A DNA stretch of 64,000 bases. It comes from Candidatus Methylumidiphilus alinenensis. Lineage in GTDB: Bacteria; Pseudomonadota; Gammaproteobacteria; Methylococcales; Methylococcaceae. Below are positions 41,872-51,573 of the stretch, in pieces. Position 1 is the stretch's first letter. Every line of letters begins with the position of its first letter. The stretch is from contig QJPH01000301.1 in NCBI GenBank assembly GCA_003242955.1, forward strand, positions 1-64,000, written 5' to 3'. Both the position numbers and the translations under genes were made by a program. Under the pieces are notes generated by a model that saw nothing but the letters and a program-made list of their open reading frames with translations, was not told where the DNA came from and made no database searches.

Positions 41872-43028
41872 ACCATATCGCATTGAAAATGCTCATGGGA
41901 GACCGTGGCAAATATTTGGGCATCATCATGGGGTTGACCTTCGCCTCGCTAATCATGACTCAGCAGCCCGCGATATTCGTAGGTCTGATGATGCGCACTT
42001 TTAGCTTTATTTCCGATCTTGGGCTACCAGACATTTGGGTGATGGACCCTAAGGTTCAATTTGTCGATGACATCAAACCCTTGCAGGACACCAAGCTTTA
42101 CCGAGTCAGGGGTGTGGCGGGGGTGAAATGGGCCATGCCCCTTTATAAAGGTTTGCTCAAAGCACGGCTGGAGAATGGAACTTTTCAGACCTGTAATGTC
42201 ATCGGTCTGGACGATGCCACCCTGATCGGTGGCCCGCCCGTGATGCTGGTGGGAAAACTTAAAGACCTGCGACGCAGTGACGGAGTCATCGTGGACATCG
42301 ACGGGGCGACGGACAAGCTTGCCAAGCCGCCAATGGTTCCTGGCGGCAAGCCCACCCCATTAAAAATCGGCGACACGCTGGAATTGAACGACAACCGTGC
42401 CATTGTGGTGGGCATCGCCAAGACAACTAAGACTTTCCAGTCTCAACCGGTGATTTACACCACCTACTCCCGCGCCGTCCGTTATGCGCCTAGGGAACGC
42501 AAGATGTTGTCCTTCGTACTAGTCAAGGCTATGCCTGGAGAGGATATTCCCACATTGACCCGGCGTATCCGCAAAGCCACCGGACTGGCCGCTTATTCGC
42601 GCAAAGAATTCATCGATCTGACTTGGAATTACTTCATGAAAAACACCGGCATTCCCATAACTTTCGGCACGTCCGTGGCATTGGGTTTCATCGTCGGTGC
42701 TGCCATTGCCGGACAGACGTTTTACAACTTTACGTTGGAAAACCTCCGCCAATTTGGCGTGTTGAAAGCAATGGGGGCCAGTAACTGGACCCTGCTGCGA
42801 ATGATTCTCTTGCAAGCCATATTAGTTGGATCAATCGGCTATGGTTTGGGCGTCGGGTTGACGGCGTTATTTGGCTATGCAACACGGAACACCATCTTGG
42901 CCTTCAAATTTCCCTGGCAATTGCTTGCCTTCGGCGGGGCGGGGGTGACTTTGATCTGCATCTTCGCGGCAATCATTAGTATCCGCAAAGTCATCAAACT
43001 AGAACCAGCCATCGTTTTCAAGGGTTAA
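41868..43028 (+). CDS. FtsX/MacB-type ABC transporter permease
   Basis: 386 residues with one N-terminal membrane helix, a large periplasmic domain (about 45-260) and three C-terminal helices carrying the FtsX motif Phe-Gly-Val-Leu-Lys-Ala-Met-Gly-Ala-Ser (about residues 301-310). Architecture and operon content resemble DevC-type permeases of DevBCA exporters, which work with a HlyD-like adaptor and TolC to export lipids or glycolipids. The ATPase starts 5 nt downstream. Confidence 0.88.
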   Translation: MNHIALKMLMGDRGKYLGIIMGLTFASLIMTQQPAIFVGLMMRTFSFISDLGLPDIWVMDPKVQFVDDIKPLQDTKLYRVRGVAGVKWAMPLYKGLLKARLENGTFQTCNVIGLDDATLIGGPPVMLVGKLKDLRRSDGVIVDIDGATDKLAKPPMVPGGKPTPLKIGDTLELNDNRAIVVGIAKTTKTFQSQPVIYTTYSRAVRYAPRERKMLSFVLVKAMPGEDIPTLTRRIRKATGLAAYSRKEFIDLTWNYFMKNTGIPITFGTSVALGFIVGAAIAGQTFYNFTLENLRQFGVLKAMGASNWTLLRMILLQAILVGSIGYGLGVGLTALFGYATRNTILAFKFPWQLLAFGGAGVTLICIFAAIISIRKVIKLEPAIVFKG

Positions 43029-43032
43029 GCCA

Positions 43033-43743
43033 TTGGACGGACTAGCCAAAGCGGCCGTGAGTTGCAAAAATGTAGTCAAGGTTTACGACACTGGCGGGGA
43101 CAAGGTTGTTGCCTTGGGCGGCATCGACCTTGAAATTTGCATGGGCGAATTGATGATGCTTGTTGGGCCTTCTGGTTGCGGCAAGACCACGCTAATCTCA
43201 GTGATAGCCGGCATTCTCGATCAAGACTCCGGTTCATGCGAAGTATTCGGAAAGGACCTTTTACACATGCGCAGTAGCGAAAAATTGAAATTCCGCGCCA
43301 AAAACATTGGCTTTGTATTTCAAGCCTTCAACCTGCTGCCGAGCTTGAACGCCGTCGAAAATGTTTCTATTCCTCTAATCATCAACGGGGTTAAGCGCCA
43401 AACCGCAGAACGGCAAGCAGCCAACGTATTGGAGCAAGTGGGCCTTGGCACACGCGGCAAATCCCTGCCATCCCAGCTTTCCGGCGGACAACAGCAACGT
43501 GTGGCCATCGCCCGCGCCCTAGTCCACGATCCCAGACTCATAGTCTGCGACGAGCCCACCAGCGCCCTTGACCATGAAACGGGTCACAATGTCATGGAAC
43601 TTTTGAGACAGGTGGCCTTGCACCGTGATCGGGCCTTGGTCATTGTCACCCATGACGCACGAATTTTCTCCTTCGCCGACCGCATCGCTCAAATGGACGA
43701 CGGGCATATCGAAAAGGTGGTGGATTCGGCGGAAGACCTGTAG
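43033..43743 (+). CDS. ABC transporter ATP-binding protein (LolD/MacB/DevA type)
   Basis: A 236-residue nucleotide-binding subunit with Walker A Gly-Pro-Ser-Gly-Cys-Gly-Lys-Thr (about residues 45-52), Q-loop Phe-Val-Phe-Gln-Ala, signature Leu-Ser-Gly-Gly-Gln-Gln-Gln-Arg (about 148), Walker B Leu-Ile-Val-Cys-Asp-Glu-Pro and switch His in Thr-His-Asp. It powers the permease encoded just upstream. Translation appears to begin at TTG (43033), 5 nt after the permease stop, so coupling is likely. Confidence 0.92.
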   Translation: MDGLAKAAVSCKNVVKVYDTGGDKVVALGGIDLEICMGELMMLVGPSGCGKTTLISVIAGILDQDSGSCEVFGKDLLHMRSSEKLKFRAKNIGFVFQAFNLLPSLNAVENVSIPLIINGVKRQTAERQAANVLEQVGLGTRGKSLPSQLSGGQQQRVAIARALVHDPRLIVCDEPTSALDHETGHNVMELLRQVALHRDRALVIVTHDARIFSFADRIAQMDDGHIEKVVDSAEDL

Positions 43744-43749
43744 TGCCGT

Positions 43750-43812
43750 GGAAGCGGTTTTTAACCGCGACACTATCGGCGTTCGTCGCGGTTAAAAACC
43801 GCTCCCACAATT
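43750..43812. repeat. GGAAGCGGTTTTTAACCGCGAC palindrome pair
   Basis: GAAGCGGTTTTTAACCGCGA and TCGCGGTTAAAAACCGCTCC are inverted around a short loop, between the ATPase and adaptor genes. The same repeat occurs at 44936-44998 in the same operon. Confidence 0.7.
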
Positions 43813-43876
43813 TAGCCGTTAAATAAGTCCACGCTTATGATTATCAATCTTCCCAGACCCGTTTGAAGAGGCGACC

Positions 43877-44851
43877 ATGCTACCTAAATACACCTTACCC
43901 TTACTAGCCGCCGGAGGGTTCGCCTTCGGCGTTTACACCGTGGTCAACGGCAATCAACCGGTGCCTGTCGCCCAACCAGTCGCCGAACCGGCGAACTCGC
44001 CCTTCCCTACCTTCATAGCCGGTTCCGGCATCGTCGAGGCGAAGAGCCAGAACATCTCCATCGGGACACCGTTGGGGGGTATCGTGCTGCAAGTGGCAGT
44101 CAAAGTCGGCGACATGGTAAAGGCCGGAGACATTCTATTTCGCATCGACGACCGTGAAGCCTTGGCTGAATTGGGTGTACGCAAGGCTAATCTGGCCCGA
44201 TCCAAAGCGGCGGTGGGCGAGGCGGAAGCGTCTGCCATTGACACTAAAACCCTGCTTGAACTTATTGAGGCAGTGACGGATAGGCGCGCGATTAGCACGG
44301 AAGACTTGGACCGCAGGCGCAATGCCCACTTGCTTGCCAAAGCCAGGCTGGAAAGCGCCCGTGCGCAAGTCCTGCAAACCGAGGCGGAACTCGCCTCCAC
44401 GCAGACCACCCTTGATCGGCTGGTCGTGCGGGCTCCGGTCGCCGGGAAGGTATTGCAGGTCAACATACGCCCAGGAGAATTCGCACCGGCCGGGGTAGGC
44501 ACCTCAGCGCTTATGGTCCTTGGCAATCTGGACCAATTGCATATCCGTGTCGATATCGACGAAAACGACGCTTGGCGCTTCCGCAAAGAAGGCAATGCGG
44601 TGGCCTATTTGCGCGGCAACCGGCAGTTCAAGACAGATTTGAAATTGGTATGGGTCGAGCCTTATGTGATTCCGAAGAGATCCCTAACCGGAGACAGTAC
44701 CGAACGGGTCGATACACGTGTGCTGCAAGCCCTCTACAGCTTTAACCGCGCCACCCTACCTGCCTATGTGGGCCAGCAGATGGATGTCTTCATTGAAGCC
44801 CCGGACGCGGACTCTGCGCAGCCGCCTATGCATCAACCAGACCAAAAATAG
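43877..44851 (+). CDS. HlyD-type membrane fusion protein
   Basis: The 324-residue periplasmic adaptor has an N-terminal anchor or signal (about residues 5-22), a split biotinyl-lipoyl domain (Gly-Asp-Met-Val-Lys-Ala-Gly-Asp-Ile-Leu near residue 75 and Pro-Val-Ala-Gly-Lys-Val-Leu-Gln near 188), a coiled-coil hairpin (about 95-175) and beta-barrel domains. It should link the FtsX-type permease to the outer-membrane factor encoded next. GAAGAGGCG precedes the ATG. The gene is flanked by two copies of the AAGCGGTTTTTAACCGC palindrome. Confidence 0.9.
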   Translation: MLPKYTLPLLAAGGFAFGVYTVVNGNQPVPVAQPVAEPANSPFPTFIAGSGIVEAKSQNISIGTPLGGIVLQVAVKVGDMVKAGDILFRIDDREALAELGVRKANLARSKAAVGEAEASAIDTKTLLELIEAVTDRRAISTEDLDRRRNAHLLAKARLESARAQVLQTEAELASTQTTLDRLVVRAPVAGKVLQVNIRPGEFAPAGVGTSALMVLGNLDQLHIRVDIDENDAWRFRKEGNAVAYLRGNRQFKTDLKLVWVEPYVIPKRSLTGDSTERVDTRVLQALYSFNRATLPAYVGQQMDVFIEAPDADSAQPPMHQPDQK

Positions 44852-44935
44852 CCTAACTCATGAGCGTTACAGCAATCCCCCCAACGATCATGTCGGTGGC
44901 ATCGACACCCCGATCCATGAAAAATTCTACAGCCG

Positions 44936-44998
44936 TGGGAGCGGTTTTTAACCGCGACTTCTCGGCCTGGGTCGCGGTTAAAAACCGCTCCCACCATT
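44936..44998. repeat. GGGAGCGGTTTTTAACCGCGAC palindrome pair, second copy
   Basis: GTGGGAGCGGTTTTTAACCG and CGGTTAAAAACCGCTCCCAC form a near-perfect inverted repeat before the outer-membrane factor gene; it reads through in frame upstream of the real start. Confidence 0.7.
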
Positions 44999-45004
44999 CT
45001 TTCA

Positions 45005-46497
45005 TGGCAACCCCCCTTTTGCAAAGGGGGGTTGCCATTTTCGGAAATCGCCTAAGCCGCCATTTTTTCTTCATGGGCGGCATGGCCCTGCTCCTTGCCG
45101 GTTGTGCCGTCGGCCCGGACTATGTCCCGCCTAAAGTCGAAACTCCGGCAAAGTGGACGGAAGCTTCTCTGGTCAATGAGAACTCCCTGCATCTTAACGA
45201 TTGGTGGAAAACCTTCAGCGACCCGGTATTGAACCATCTGATCAACGAAGCCCTTCTTTCCAATCTGGATTTGAAAATAGCCCAAACCCGCATTCGCGAG
45301 GCCCGTGCCAATTACTGGGGTACCATCGCCACAGGGTTACCCAACATCAATGCCCGTAACAGCTTGCTGCGCCGTGGCAACAATATCAATGTCGCCAATC
45401 AAAGCACTGGCGCAGGCGGCGGTGCTGCCCCCGGCACGAGCAACCAAACCTACAACATATTCCAAAACGGCTTTGACGCATCTTGGGAATTGGATTTTTT
45501 CGGCGGAGTGCGCCGGGCCGTGGAGTCCGCCGATGCCAACCTAGAGTCGGAGGAAGAAAATCGCCGTGACATGCTAGTGACCTTGCTCGGCGATGTAGCC
45601 CGCACTTACATTGATCTGCGCTCCAACCAACAAATGCTTCTGGTGACACGGGACAACCTGCAAAGCCAGGAAGAAACCCTCCAACTCACCAAGATACGGC
45701 GACAGGCGGGCCTGACATCGGAATTGGAAGTGGCGCAAAGCGAAGGACTGACGGCTGAAACCCGCTCCCAAGCGCCTGTATACGAAATCGCCGTGAAACA
45801 AGCCATCCATGCATTAAGCATCTTGCTCGGCCACCCACCCGGCACCTTGGTAAAACGCCTGGAACCGGAAGCCCCTTTGCCCGTCAGCACTGACCCTGGT
45901 TTGGCCGGCCTACCAACCGAGTTGCTACACCGACGGCCCGATATCCGCAAAGCCGAACGCAAATTGTCACAGTCCAATGCCGATGTTGGGGTCGCCACGG
46001 CAGAACTTTACCCCAAAATCAGCCTGACCGCTTTCTTGGGATTGCAGAACACGAACCTCACGGCCTTAACACCCGTAGGCAAATCCTGGTCCGCAGCCTC
46101 CACCATCACCATGCCAATTTTGAACTGGGGGCGAATTCAGGCCAATATCCGCGCCAAGGAAGCCCTAAATGAACAAGCCTTCCTCAACTATCAATCCACT
46201 GTGCTGAAAGCCTACAAGGAAGTGGAGGATGCCTTGGTCGCCCACGCCCAGGAAAGCCAGCGCATTGCCGCCTTGCGGCAGGCAGTGGAAGCCCAACAAC
46301 TTTCCTTAAACCTTTCCACCGAGCGCTGGCGCAAGGGGTTGTCCGCCTACCTAGACGTCTTGACAGCCGAGCGCGCCCTGCTGGTGACTCAACGGGAACT
46401 GGTGGACAGCCAAACCAAACAATCGCAACAACTGGTGGCTTTATACAAGGCACTGGGCGGCGGCTGGCAGGCGTTGGAAGGCCAGAATGGCGGTTGA
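45005..46497 (+). CDS. NodT/OprM-type outer-membrane efflux lipoprotein
   Basis: A TolC-family channel. From ATG 45005 the 497-residue product has a basic N-terminus, a short hydrophobic stretch and the lipobox Leu-Leu-Ala-Gly-Cys (Cys near residue 34), then Ala-Val-Gly-Pro-Asp-Tyr-x2-Pro, the usual start of mature NodT proteins. Two outer-membrane efflux repeats follow (about 60-270 and 275-480; Glu-Leu-Asp-Phe-Phe-Gly-Gly and Pro-Ile-Leu-Asn-Trp-Gly-Arg-Ile). The frame is open upstream to 44860 only because it runs through a repeat; ATG 45073 is another candidate start. It completes the tripartite exporter. Confidence 0.88.
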
Positions 46498-46515
46498 TCC
46501 ATAATCAATCCACTC

Positions 46516-46548
46516 AGACCGACTTGGTTTTAAAATCCGAGTCGGTCT
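46516..46548. repeat. AGACCGACTCGG palindrome after the efflux operon
   Basis: AGACCGACTTGGTTTT and AAAATCCGAGTCGGTCT form an imperfect stem of the palindrome family also found at 17360 and inside the RND gene at 55566. It may terminate the export operon. Confidence 0.6.
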
Positions 46549-46664
46549 AACGCAAGCAAGAAATTCTGCATTCACCCTGCCATAAGCAATAAAAACCGTT
46601 CCCTTGTAATTATTATGGCTGCATAATCATCATATTACCCTCTCCCCTGAAGCAGGAAAACAAG

Positions 46665-49547
46665 ATGAATACGCCGCTATCCCCGTCTCTACCAAGCCTG
46701 TTGCCATCCGCTTCAGCCAAAACAGAAACCTCGCCATCGGTTGCCCCGCCACTGCCCCGTTTTTTTGACCGCGAACTACGCAAACGGATAAGGCTGTTAA
46801 GTGTGTTGTTGGCGAAAGTGCTTAAAGCACAAGCCGATCCCGAAACTTTTCAAACCTTGCAAGAATTAAGACTGGGGTTTGCCCGCTTGCGAGAGAAGGA
46901 TGATGGAGACTTGCGCATACAATTGATGGAAACCATAAATACCCTACCCCCGGAAACTGTCGGGCAGTTGGTACGCGCTTGCCAGCTTTACTTCAACTTG
47001 GCAAATAGTGCGGAGGAAGCTTTCCAACTGAAGCGCCGCCGCGAACAGGCCCAAAAAGGCGGCCATTTTTGGAAAGGTTCATTTCGCGACACTTTAATGC
47101 TCTTCCGCGAAAAGGGCATGGGGCCGGAAGATTTACAAACCTTACTCGACCATTTGTATTACCAGCCAGTGCTTACTGCCCACCCCACCGAGGCAAAGCG
47201 CCGAACCATTATCGAGGCACTGCGCAAAATCTTTGTCAATATAGAACAACTGGACGATCCGCGTTCACAGGGATACTTTCGCGCCCAAACCTTGGAAAAC
47301 TTGCAGACCCAGATTCAAATCCTGTGGAAAACCGACGAGTTGCGCGGACGCAAATTGGAAGTCAGCGATGAAATTGGCAATGGCCTTTTTTACTTCCCTA
47401 ATTCCCTCTTCCTGGCGGTGACAGAGGTTTACCGTAACTTGAGCCTGGCAATACGCGATGTTTTTGGAGAAGAAGCCTTGCGGGAAATAATCGTTCCGGG
47501 CTTTCTCCGCTTTGGGTCATGGATCGGTGGCGACCGCGATGGCAACCCTAATGTAAAAGCGGAAACGACAGTCCTCGCCCTGCGCATGCAATCAAGGGTT
47601 GTGCTGGAGGAATATGTACGCCGCCTTGATGCATTGGACGATGAACTTTGCCTTTCCGGGCGCTTCTGCAACCCGTCGGAGCAATTTCTGCGCGGCTTGA
47701 CCGAGGACAATCAGTTGGCTGACCATGCCTTCCCACACCTGCGCAACCTGTTCTCAAACGAACCTTACCGCCGCAAAGTAGCCTTTATGCGTTACCGAAT
47801 CCAACGCAACTTGGCTGCGGTCATTTCGCAAATCAATGCGGAGCCTGCCACCAATGTGGAGGATTGCTTTCCCAACGCCAAGACCTTCTTGAAGGAGTTG
47901 CAGATTATCCGTGACTCCCTGATCGGACACGGCGATGCCGCCATAGCCGCCAGTGGGTTGCAAGACACCATCCGCTTGGTGGAAACCTTTGGATTCCATC
48001 TGATGCAGTTAGACATACGCCAAGAATCCACCCGGCATTCCGAGGCAGTGGCCGAGATATTCAAAGTTGCATTGAATATTGACTACCACACCCTTACGGA
48101 AGACCAGCGCATGGATCTGCTCGCGGATGGCATCGCCAATCCCAATGCACTGGAATATGACCTGAGAAGCCTTGATAAATCGACCGAAGAGATTTTGCGA
48201 GTGTTTAAAGTCATGGCGCAGATGCGCCGCGAACTCGGGCCAGAATGTTTTGGCCGTTACGTCATCTCCATGACCCACAGTGCCAGCAACGTGATGGAGG
48301 TGTTGTTCCTAGGAGCGCAACACGGGCTTGTCGGGCGCATTGCCGGACGCGCCTACTGCCATATCGGTGTCAGTCCTTTGTTTGAAACCATACGCGACAT
48401 GGAGCATATCGAGTCGGTACTGACCACCTTGCTGGACAACCCACTCTATAAGGAATGCTTGAGAGCCACGGGGGAAGGCCAAGAAATCATGCTCGGCTAT
48501 TCCGACTCCTGCAAAGACGGCGGCATCTTGGCCAGTACCTGGAACCTCTACGAGGCGCAAAAGAAAATCATCAACATCACCGAGGCACGGGGCATAGCCT
48601 GTAGGATATTCCATGGTCGCGGGGGTACCGTCGGACGCGGCGGCGGACCCACCCATGAGGCTATATTGGCACAACCGCCCGGCACGGTGCGAGGACAAAT
48701 CAAATTCACCGAACAAGGCGAAACCATCTTCTACAAGTACAACATTCGTGAAACCGCCGTCTACGAATTGACCATGGGTGTCACTGGGCTGATGAAAGCC
48801 AGTGTCAACTTAGTCCGCGCTACGCAACCCGAAGCCGAAGAATACGGCAAGCTCATGGCCTCCATCGCCAAGCAGGGGGAAGACTATTTCCGCCAATTCA
48901 CCGAACGCGAGCCAGGTTTTCTAGACTATTTTTACGAGGCGACACCAGTCAACGAAATCGGTTTGATGAATATCGGTTCCCGCCCTTCGTACCGGAAAAA
49001 GGGCGACCGGTCCAAGTACTCAGTCAGGGCCATTGCCTGGGTGTTCGCCTGGGCGCAATCGCGCCAGACTTTGCCGGCGTGGTATGGCATAGGCGCGGCA
49101 TTGGAAGAATTCCGGGACAAGGAACCACAAAACCTAGAAAAATTGCGCACCCTTTACCGGGATTGGCCTTTCTGGCGTTCGCTATTGGGAAAAACCCAGA
49201 TGTCATTATCCAAGTCGGAGATGAAAATAGCCAAGGGATATGCCAGCCTATGCCTAGACACCGAGGTGGGCGGACGCATTTATAGCATGATACAAACGGA
49301 ATACAACAGAACTTGCACTCAAGTCTTGGATATCGCCGGATTAAATAATTTGTTGCAGGAAGACCCCATGCTGGCAGTTTCGCTTGCCCGCCGAAACACC
49401 TTTCTTGACCCTTTAAACCACCTGCAAATTAGCCTTTTGCGCCGACTACGCGAATATCCAGAAACCCCGGGCGAGGACAATCCCTGGACAATCGTGCTAT
49501 TGCGCACGATTAACGCCATAGCGGCAGGGATGAGGAATACGGGCTAA
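46665..49547 (+). CDS. ppc: Phosphoenolpyruvate carboxylase
   Basis: Ppc carboxylates PEP to oxaloacetate, replenishing the TCA cycle and, in methanotrophs, also fixing CO2 alongside C1 assimilation. The 960-residue protein has the catalytic His in Leu-Thr-Ala-His-Pro-Thr-Glu (about residue 173), the Met-Leu-Gly-Tyr-Ser-Asp-Ser-Cys-Lys-Asp-Gly-Gly block (about 606-617) and the loop Phe-His-Gly-Arg-Gly-Gly-Thr-Val-Gly-Arg-Gly-Gly-Gly-Pro (about 649-662). It ends Met-Arg-Asn-Thr-Gly as expected. It is a bacterial-length single gene; AAGCAGGAAAAC lies before the ATG. Confidence 0.96.
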   Translation: MNTPLSPSLPSLLPSASAKTETSPSVAPPLPRFFDRELRKRIRLLSVLLAKVLKAQADPETFQTLQELRLGFARLREKDDGDLRIQLMETINTLPPETVGQLVRACQLYFNLANSAEEAFQLKRRREQAQKGGHFWKGSFRDTLMLFREKGMGPEDLQTLLDHLYYQPVLTAHPTEAKRRTIIEALRKIFVNIEQLDDPRSQGYFRAQTLENLQTQIQILWKTDELRGRKLEVSDEIGNGLFYFPNSLFLAVTEVYRNLSLAIRDVFGEEALREIIVPGFLRFGSWIGGDRDGNPNVKAETTVLALRMQSRVVLEEYVRRLDALDDELCLSGRFCNPSEQFLRGLTEDNQLADHAFPHLRNLFSNEPYRRKVAFMRYRIQRNLAAVISQINAEPATNVEDCFPNAKTFLKELQIIRDSLIGHGDAAIAASGLQDTIRLVETFGFHLMQLDIRQESTRHSEAVAEIFKVALNIDYHTLTEDQRMDLLADGIANPNALEYDLRSLDKSTEEILRVFKVMAQMRRELGPECFGRYVISMTHSASNVMEVLFLGAQHGLVGRIAGRAYCHIGVSPLFETIRDMEHIESVLTTLLDNPLYKECLRATGEGQEIMLGYSDSCKDGGILASTWNLYEAQKKIINITEARGIACRIFHGRGGTVGRGGGPTHEAILAQPPGTVRGQIKFTEQGETIFYKYNIRETAVYELTMGVTGLMKASVNLVRATQPEAEEYGKLMASIAKQGEDYFRQFTEREPGFLDYFYEATPVNEIGLMNIGSRPSYRKKGDRSKYSVRAIAWVFAWAQSRQTLPAWYGIGAALEEFRDKEPQNLEKLRTLYRDWPFWRSLLGKTQMSLSKSEMKIAKGYASLCLDTEVGGRIYSMIQTEYNRTCTQVLDIAGLNNLLQEDPMLAVSLARRNTFLDPLNHLQISLLRRLREYPETPGEDNPWTIVLLRTINAIAAGMRNTG

Positions 49548-49592
49548 AGGGGGTAAAACATTGACCCAACAATTTCAAGACCTTGCCGGTCC

Positions 49593-49757
49593 AGCAATTC
49601 TCATTTTGAACAAAACCGGGCGGGTTTGGAACCCGCCCCTACGAATCAGCATTCCGTATCCAATTTATAATGGATTGATAATTCACAATTAAATTCCTTG
49701 GCGTAGGGGCGGGTTCCAAACCCGCCCTTATTAATCTTTGCCAAACTGAGAATTGCT
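49593..49757. mobile_element. AGCAATTCTCA-end MITE with two REP units and a 10-bp target duplication
   Basis: AGCAATTCTCATTTTG (49593) and CAAACTGAGAATTGCT (to 49757) enclose GGGCGGGTTTGGAACCCGCCC and its complement around an AT-rich centre. TTGCCGGTCC flanks it at 49583-49592 and 49759-49768 (one extra A on the right). The remaining gap to 49961 shows no gene. Confidence 0.75.
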
Positions 49758-49961
49758 ATTGCCGGTCCGTTTGCAACTTAGTCGGGCAATGTTAGATCGG
49801 TTGCCCACATGGCCTACAGCTTCAGTTATACGGTGGTTTTTATTTTCAAAATAACCATTGACATACAGCTAGGCGACTGATTGAATTGCCCTGCTAGGAG
49901 CAAACAAACTTGAATAGTCCGATACTAAGTTTTCGATGGCACTACTGATAAGGTTGAAAAT

Positions 49962-50696
49962 ATGAACATAAACAAACTCATAGTTGCTGGTTTCACAGCG
50001 ATTGCCTTTCCGACAGTGAGCTTGTCAGTGCAAGCGGTGGACTTAGTAACCAACGGAAGCTTCGCATCGCTAACTAACGGCCCTGGTCAAATGGGCTACA
50101 ACACGAATGCAACAGGTTGGACGACGACTGGCTTCAACTTCATATTCGCTTCCGGGACCGCTGACACAACCGGTTCGCCTGGTCAATTCGGCAATCTGCA
50201 ACTTTGGGGTCCGGGCAACGGGTCTGCCAATGGCTTGCCCGCCAGCAGCCCTGTCGGCGGCAACTATGTCGCCGCCGATGGCGCTTACCAAGTTGGTGCA
50301 ATCACTCAGACCATCAATGGCATGACCCCTGGCAATAGTTACACTGTCAGTTTCTATTATGCAGGAGCACAACAGTACAGCTTCAACGGACCCACCACCG
50401 AGCAGTAGGTTGTCAGCTTGGGAAGCCAGACCCAATCGACACCCGTTCTGTCAAACGTCAGTCATGGTTTCACCGGGCGGTCGCAAGAGTCGTTTATCTA
50501 CCAAGCGACCAGCAGCAGCGAAACCCTCAGCTTTTTAGCGGTGGGCACACCAACGGGGGTGCCGCCTTTTTCCTTATTGGCAGGTGTCCAGGTTGCAGCA
50601 CTCCCCGAACCCGAAGAATGGGTAATGATGTTGGTTGGCATCCCGCTAATCGGCTGGCAAATTCGACAGAAGCAGGCGAAACGACGCTTATCCTAA
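49962..50696 (+). pseudogene. PEP-CTERM exported protein interrupted by an in-frame TAG
   Basis: The signal peptide (to about residue 26) is followed by Asp-Leu-Val-Thr-Asn-Gly-Ser-Phe, the usual start of mature PEP-CTERM proteins, and a galactose-binding-like domain. At 50406-50408 a TAG stands after Thr-Thr-Glu-Gln; the same frame continues Val-Val-Ser-Leu-Gly-Ser-Gln to Leu-Pro-Glu-Pro-Glu-Glu-Trp, a hydrophobic helix and a basic tail, the exosortase sorting signal. A Trp would fit the interrupted position, so TGG to TAG is likely. Without readthrough the product loses its sorting signal. Confidence 0.82.
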
Positions 50697-50788
50697 TCGT
50701 TTGTTCTTTAGGCTTATCCCAAAGCGGGGCGAATGCCCGTCATTCCGCCAAGGTTATGGTTCATTAAATTATTCACGTCATCATAGTT

Positions 50789-51565
50789 ATGAAATACTGG
50801 GCATCGAAGGTTATTGAACCTTATATACAAGATTTTGGCTACAAATCCATCTGTGAAATAGGTGCAAGTGACGGAAAAGCCACCGACAAAATCTGCGGTT
50901 TATCCAATATTCACATCTCAATCATTGATCCATGCTTTGATGTTGATTTGGTCCAAAAATACAAACATAAAAATAATATTACAGTTTACAATGGTCTGAG
51001 CCTTGAAATTTTGCCAACTATGGCTAAAGAATTCGATTGTTTTCTCATTGATGGAGACCATAATTGGTATACGGTTTACCATGAGTTAACGACTATTCAT
51101 GAAAGGAATCTTCTAACTGACGGAGGAACAATATTCTTTCACGACGTAGGTTGGCCCTATGCGAAAAGGGATATGTACTACCAACCTGACTCAATACCGA
51201 AAGAATATCGTCATCCTTTCTCCACCAATGGAATGATATATGGACAATCCACGCTTTCTCCCACACATGGCAGGGGCCGAGGACTATGCAATGCAGAACA
51301 TGAGGGCGGACCAAAGAATGGGGTATTGAGGGCCATTGAAGACTTTCTAGATGAACGAGGAAATGACTACTTCCTGTTCCGTTTTACAGATGAGTGTGGC
51401 TTGGGTGTCTTAGTAAAACGAAGCGGTCTGAAATCAAGAAGCCGATTAGTGAAATGGTTTCTTTTTAGCAGGTTTTGGAACGTCTTTGCCATTCCGAAGA
51501 CTATTATATATCGCAAATTCCCTAATTTGTATGGCTTCATAAAGAAGTTGATTTTGGCGCAATAA
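50789..51565 (+). CDS. Class I SAM-dependent methyltransferase
   Basis: A 258-residue protein with a Rossmann-type start (Ile-Cys-Glu-Ile-Gly-Ala-Ser-Asp-Gly-Lys, about residues 20-29), an acidic Ile-Asp-Pro for SAM ribose binding near 46, and Phe-Leu-Ile-Asp-Gly-Asp-His-Asn-Trp near 85, as in Methyltransf_24 enzymes acting on sugars or small molecules. The C-terminus (from about 215) is basic and aromatic, possibly membrane-associating. The sequence is AT-richer than its neighbours, suggesting transfer. No operon partner is visible. Confidence 0.78.
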   Translation: MKYWASKVIEPYIQDFGYKSICEIGASDGKATDKICGLSNIHISIIDPCFDVDLVQKYKHKNNITVYNGLSLEILPTMAKEFDCFLIDGDHNWYTVYHELTTIHERNLLTDGGTIFFHDVGWPYAKRDMYYQPDSIPKEYRHPFSTNGMIYGQSTLSPTHGRGRGLCNAEHEGGPKNGVLRAIEDFLDERGNDYFLFRFTDECGLGVLVKRSGLKSRSRLVKWFLFSRFWNVFAIPKTIIYRKFPNLYGFIKKLILAQ

Positions 51566-51573
51566 AACGCTAT

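Noticed and set aside
44860..45004. N-terminal extension of the outer-membrane factor
   Set aside because: It reads through the GGTTTTTAACCGC palindrome and would bury the lipoprotein signal.
5897..49768. CRISPR array
   Set aside because: The many repeats are dispersed palindromes with inverted partners; no regularly spaced direct repeats with unique spacers and no cas genes are present.
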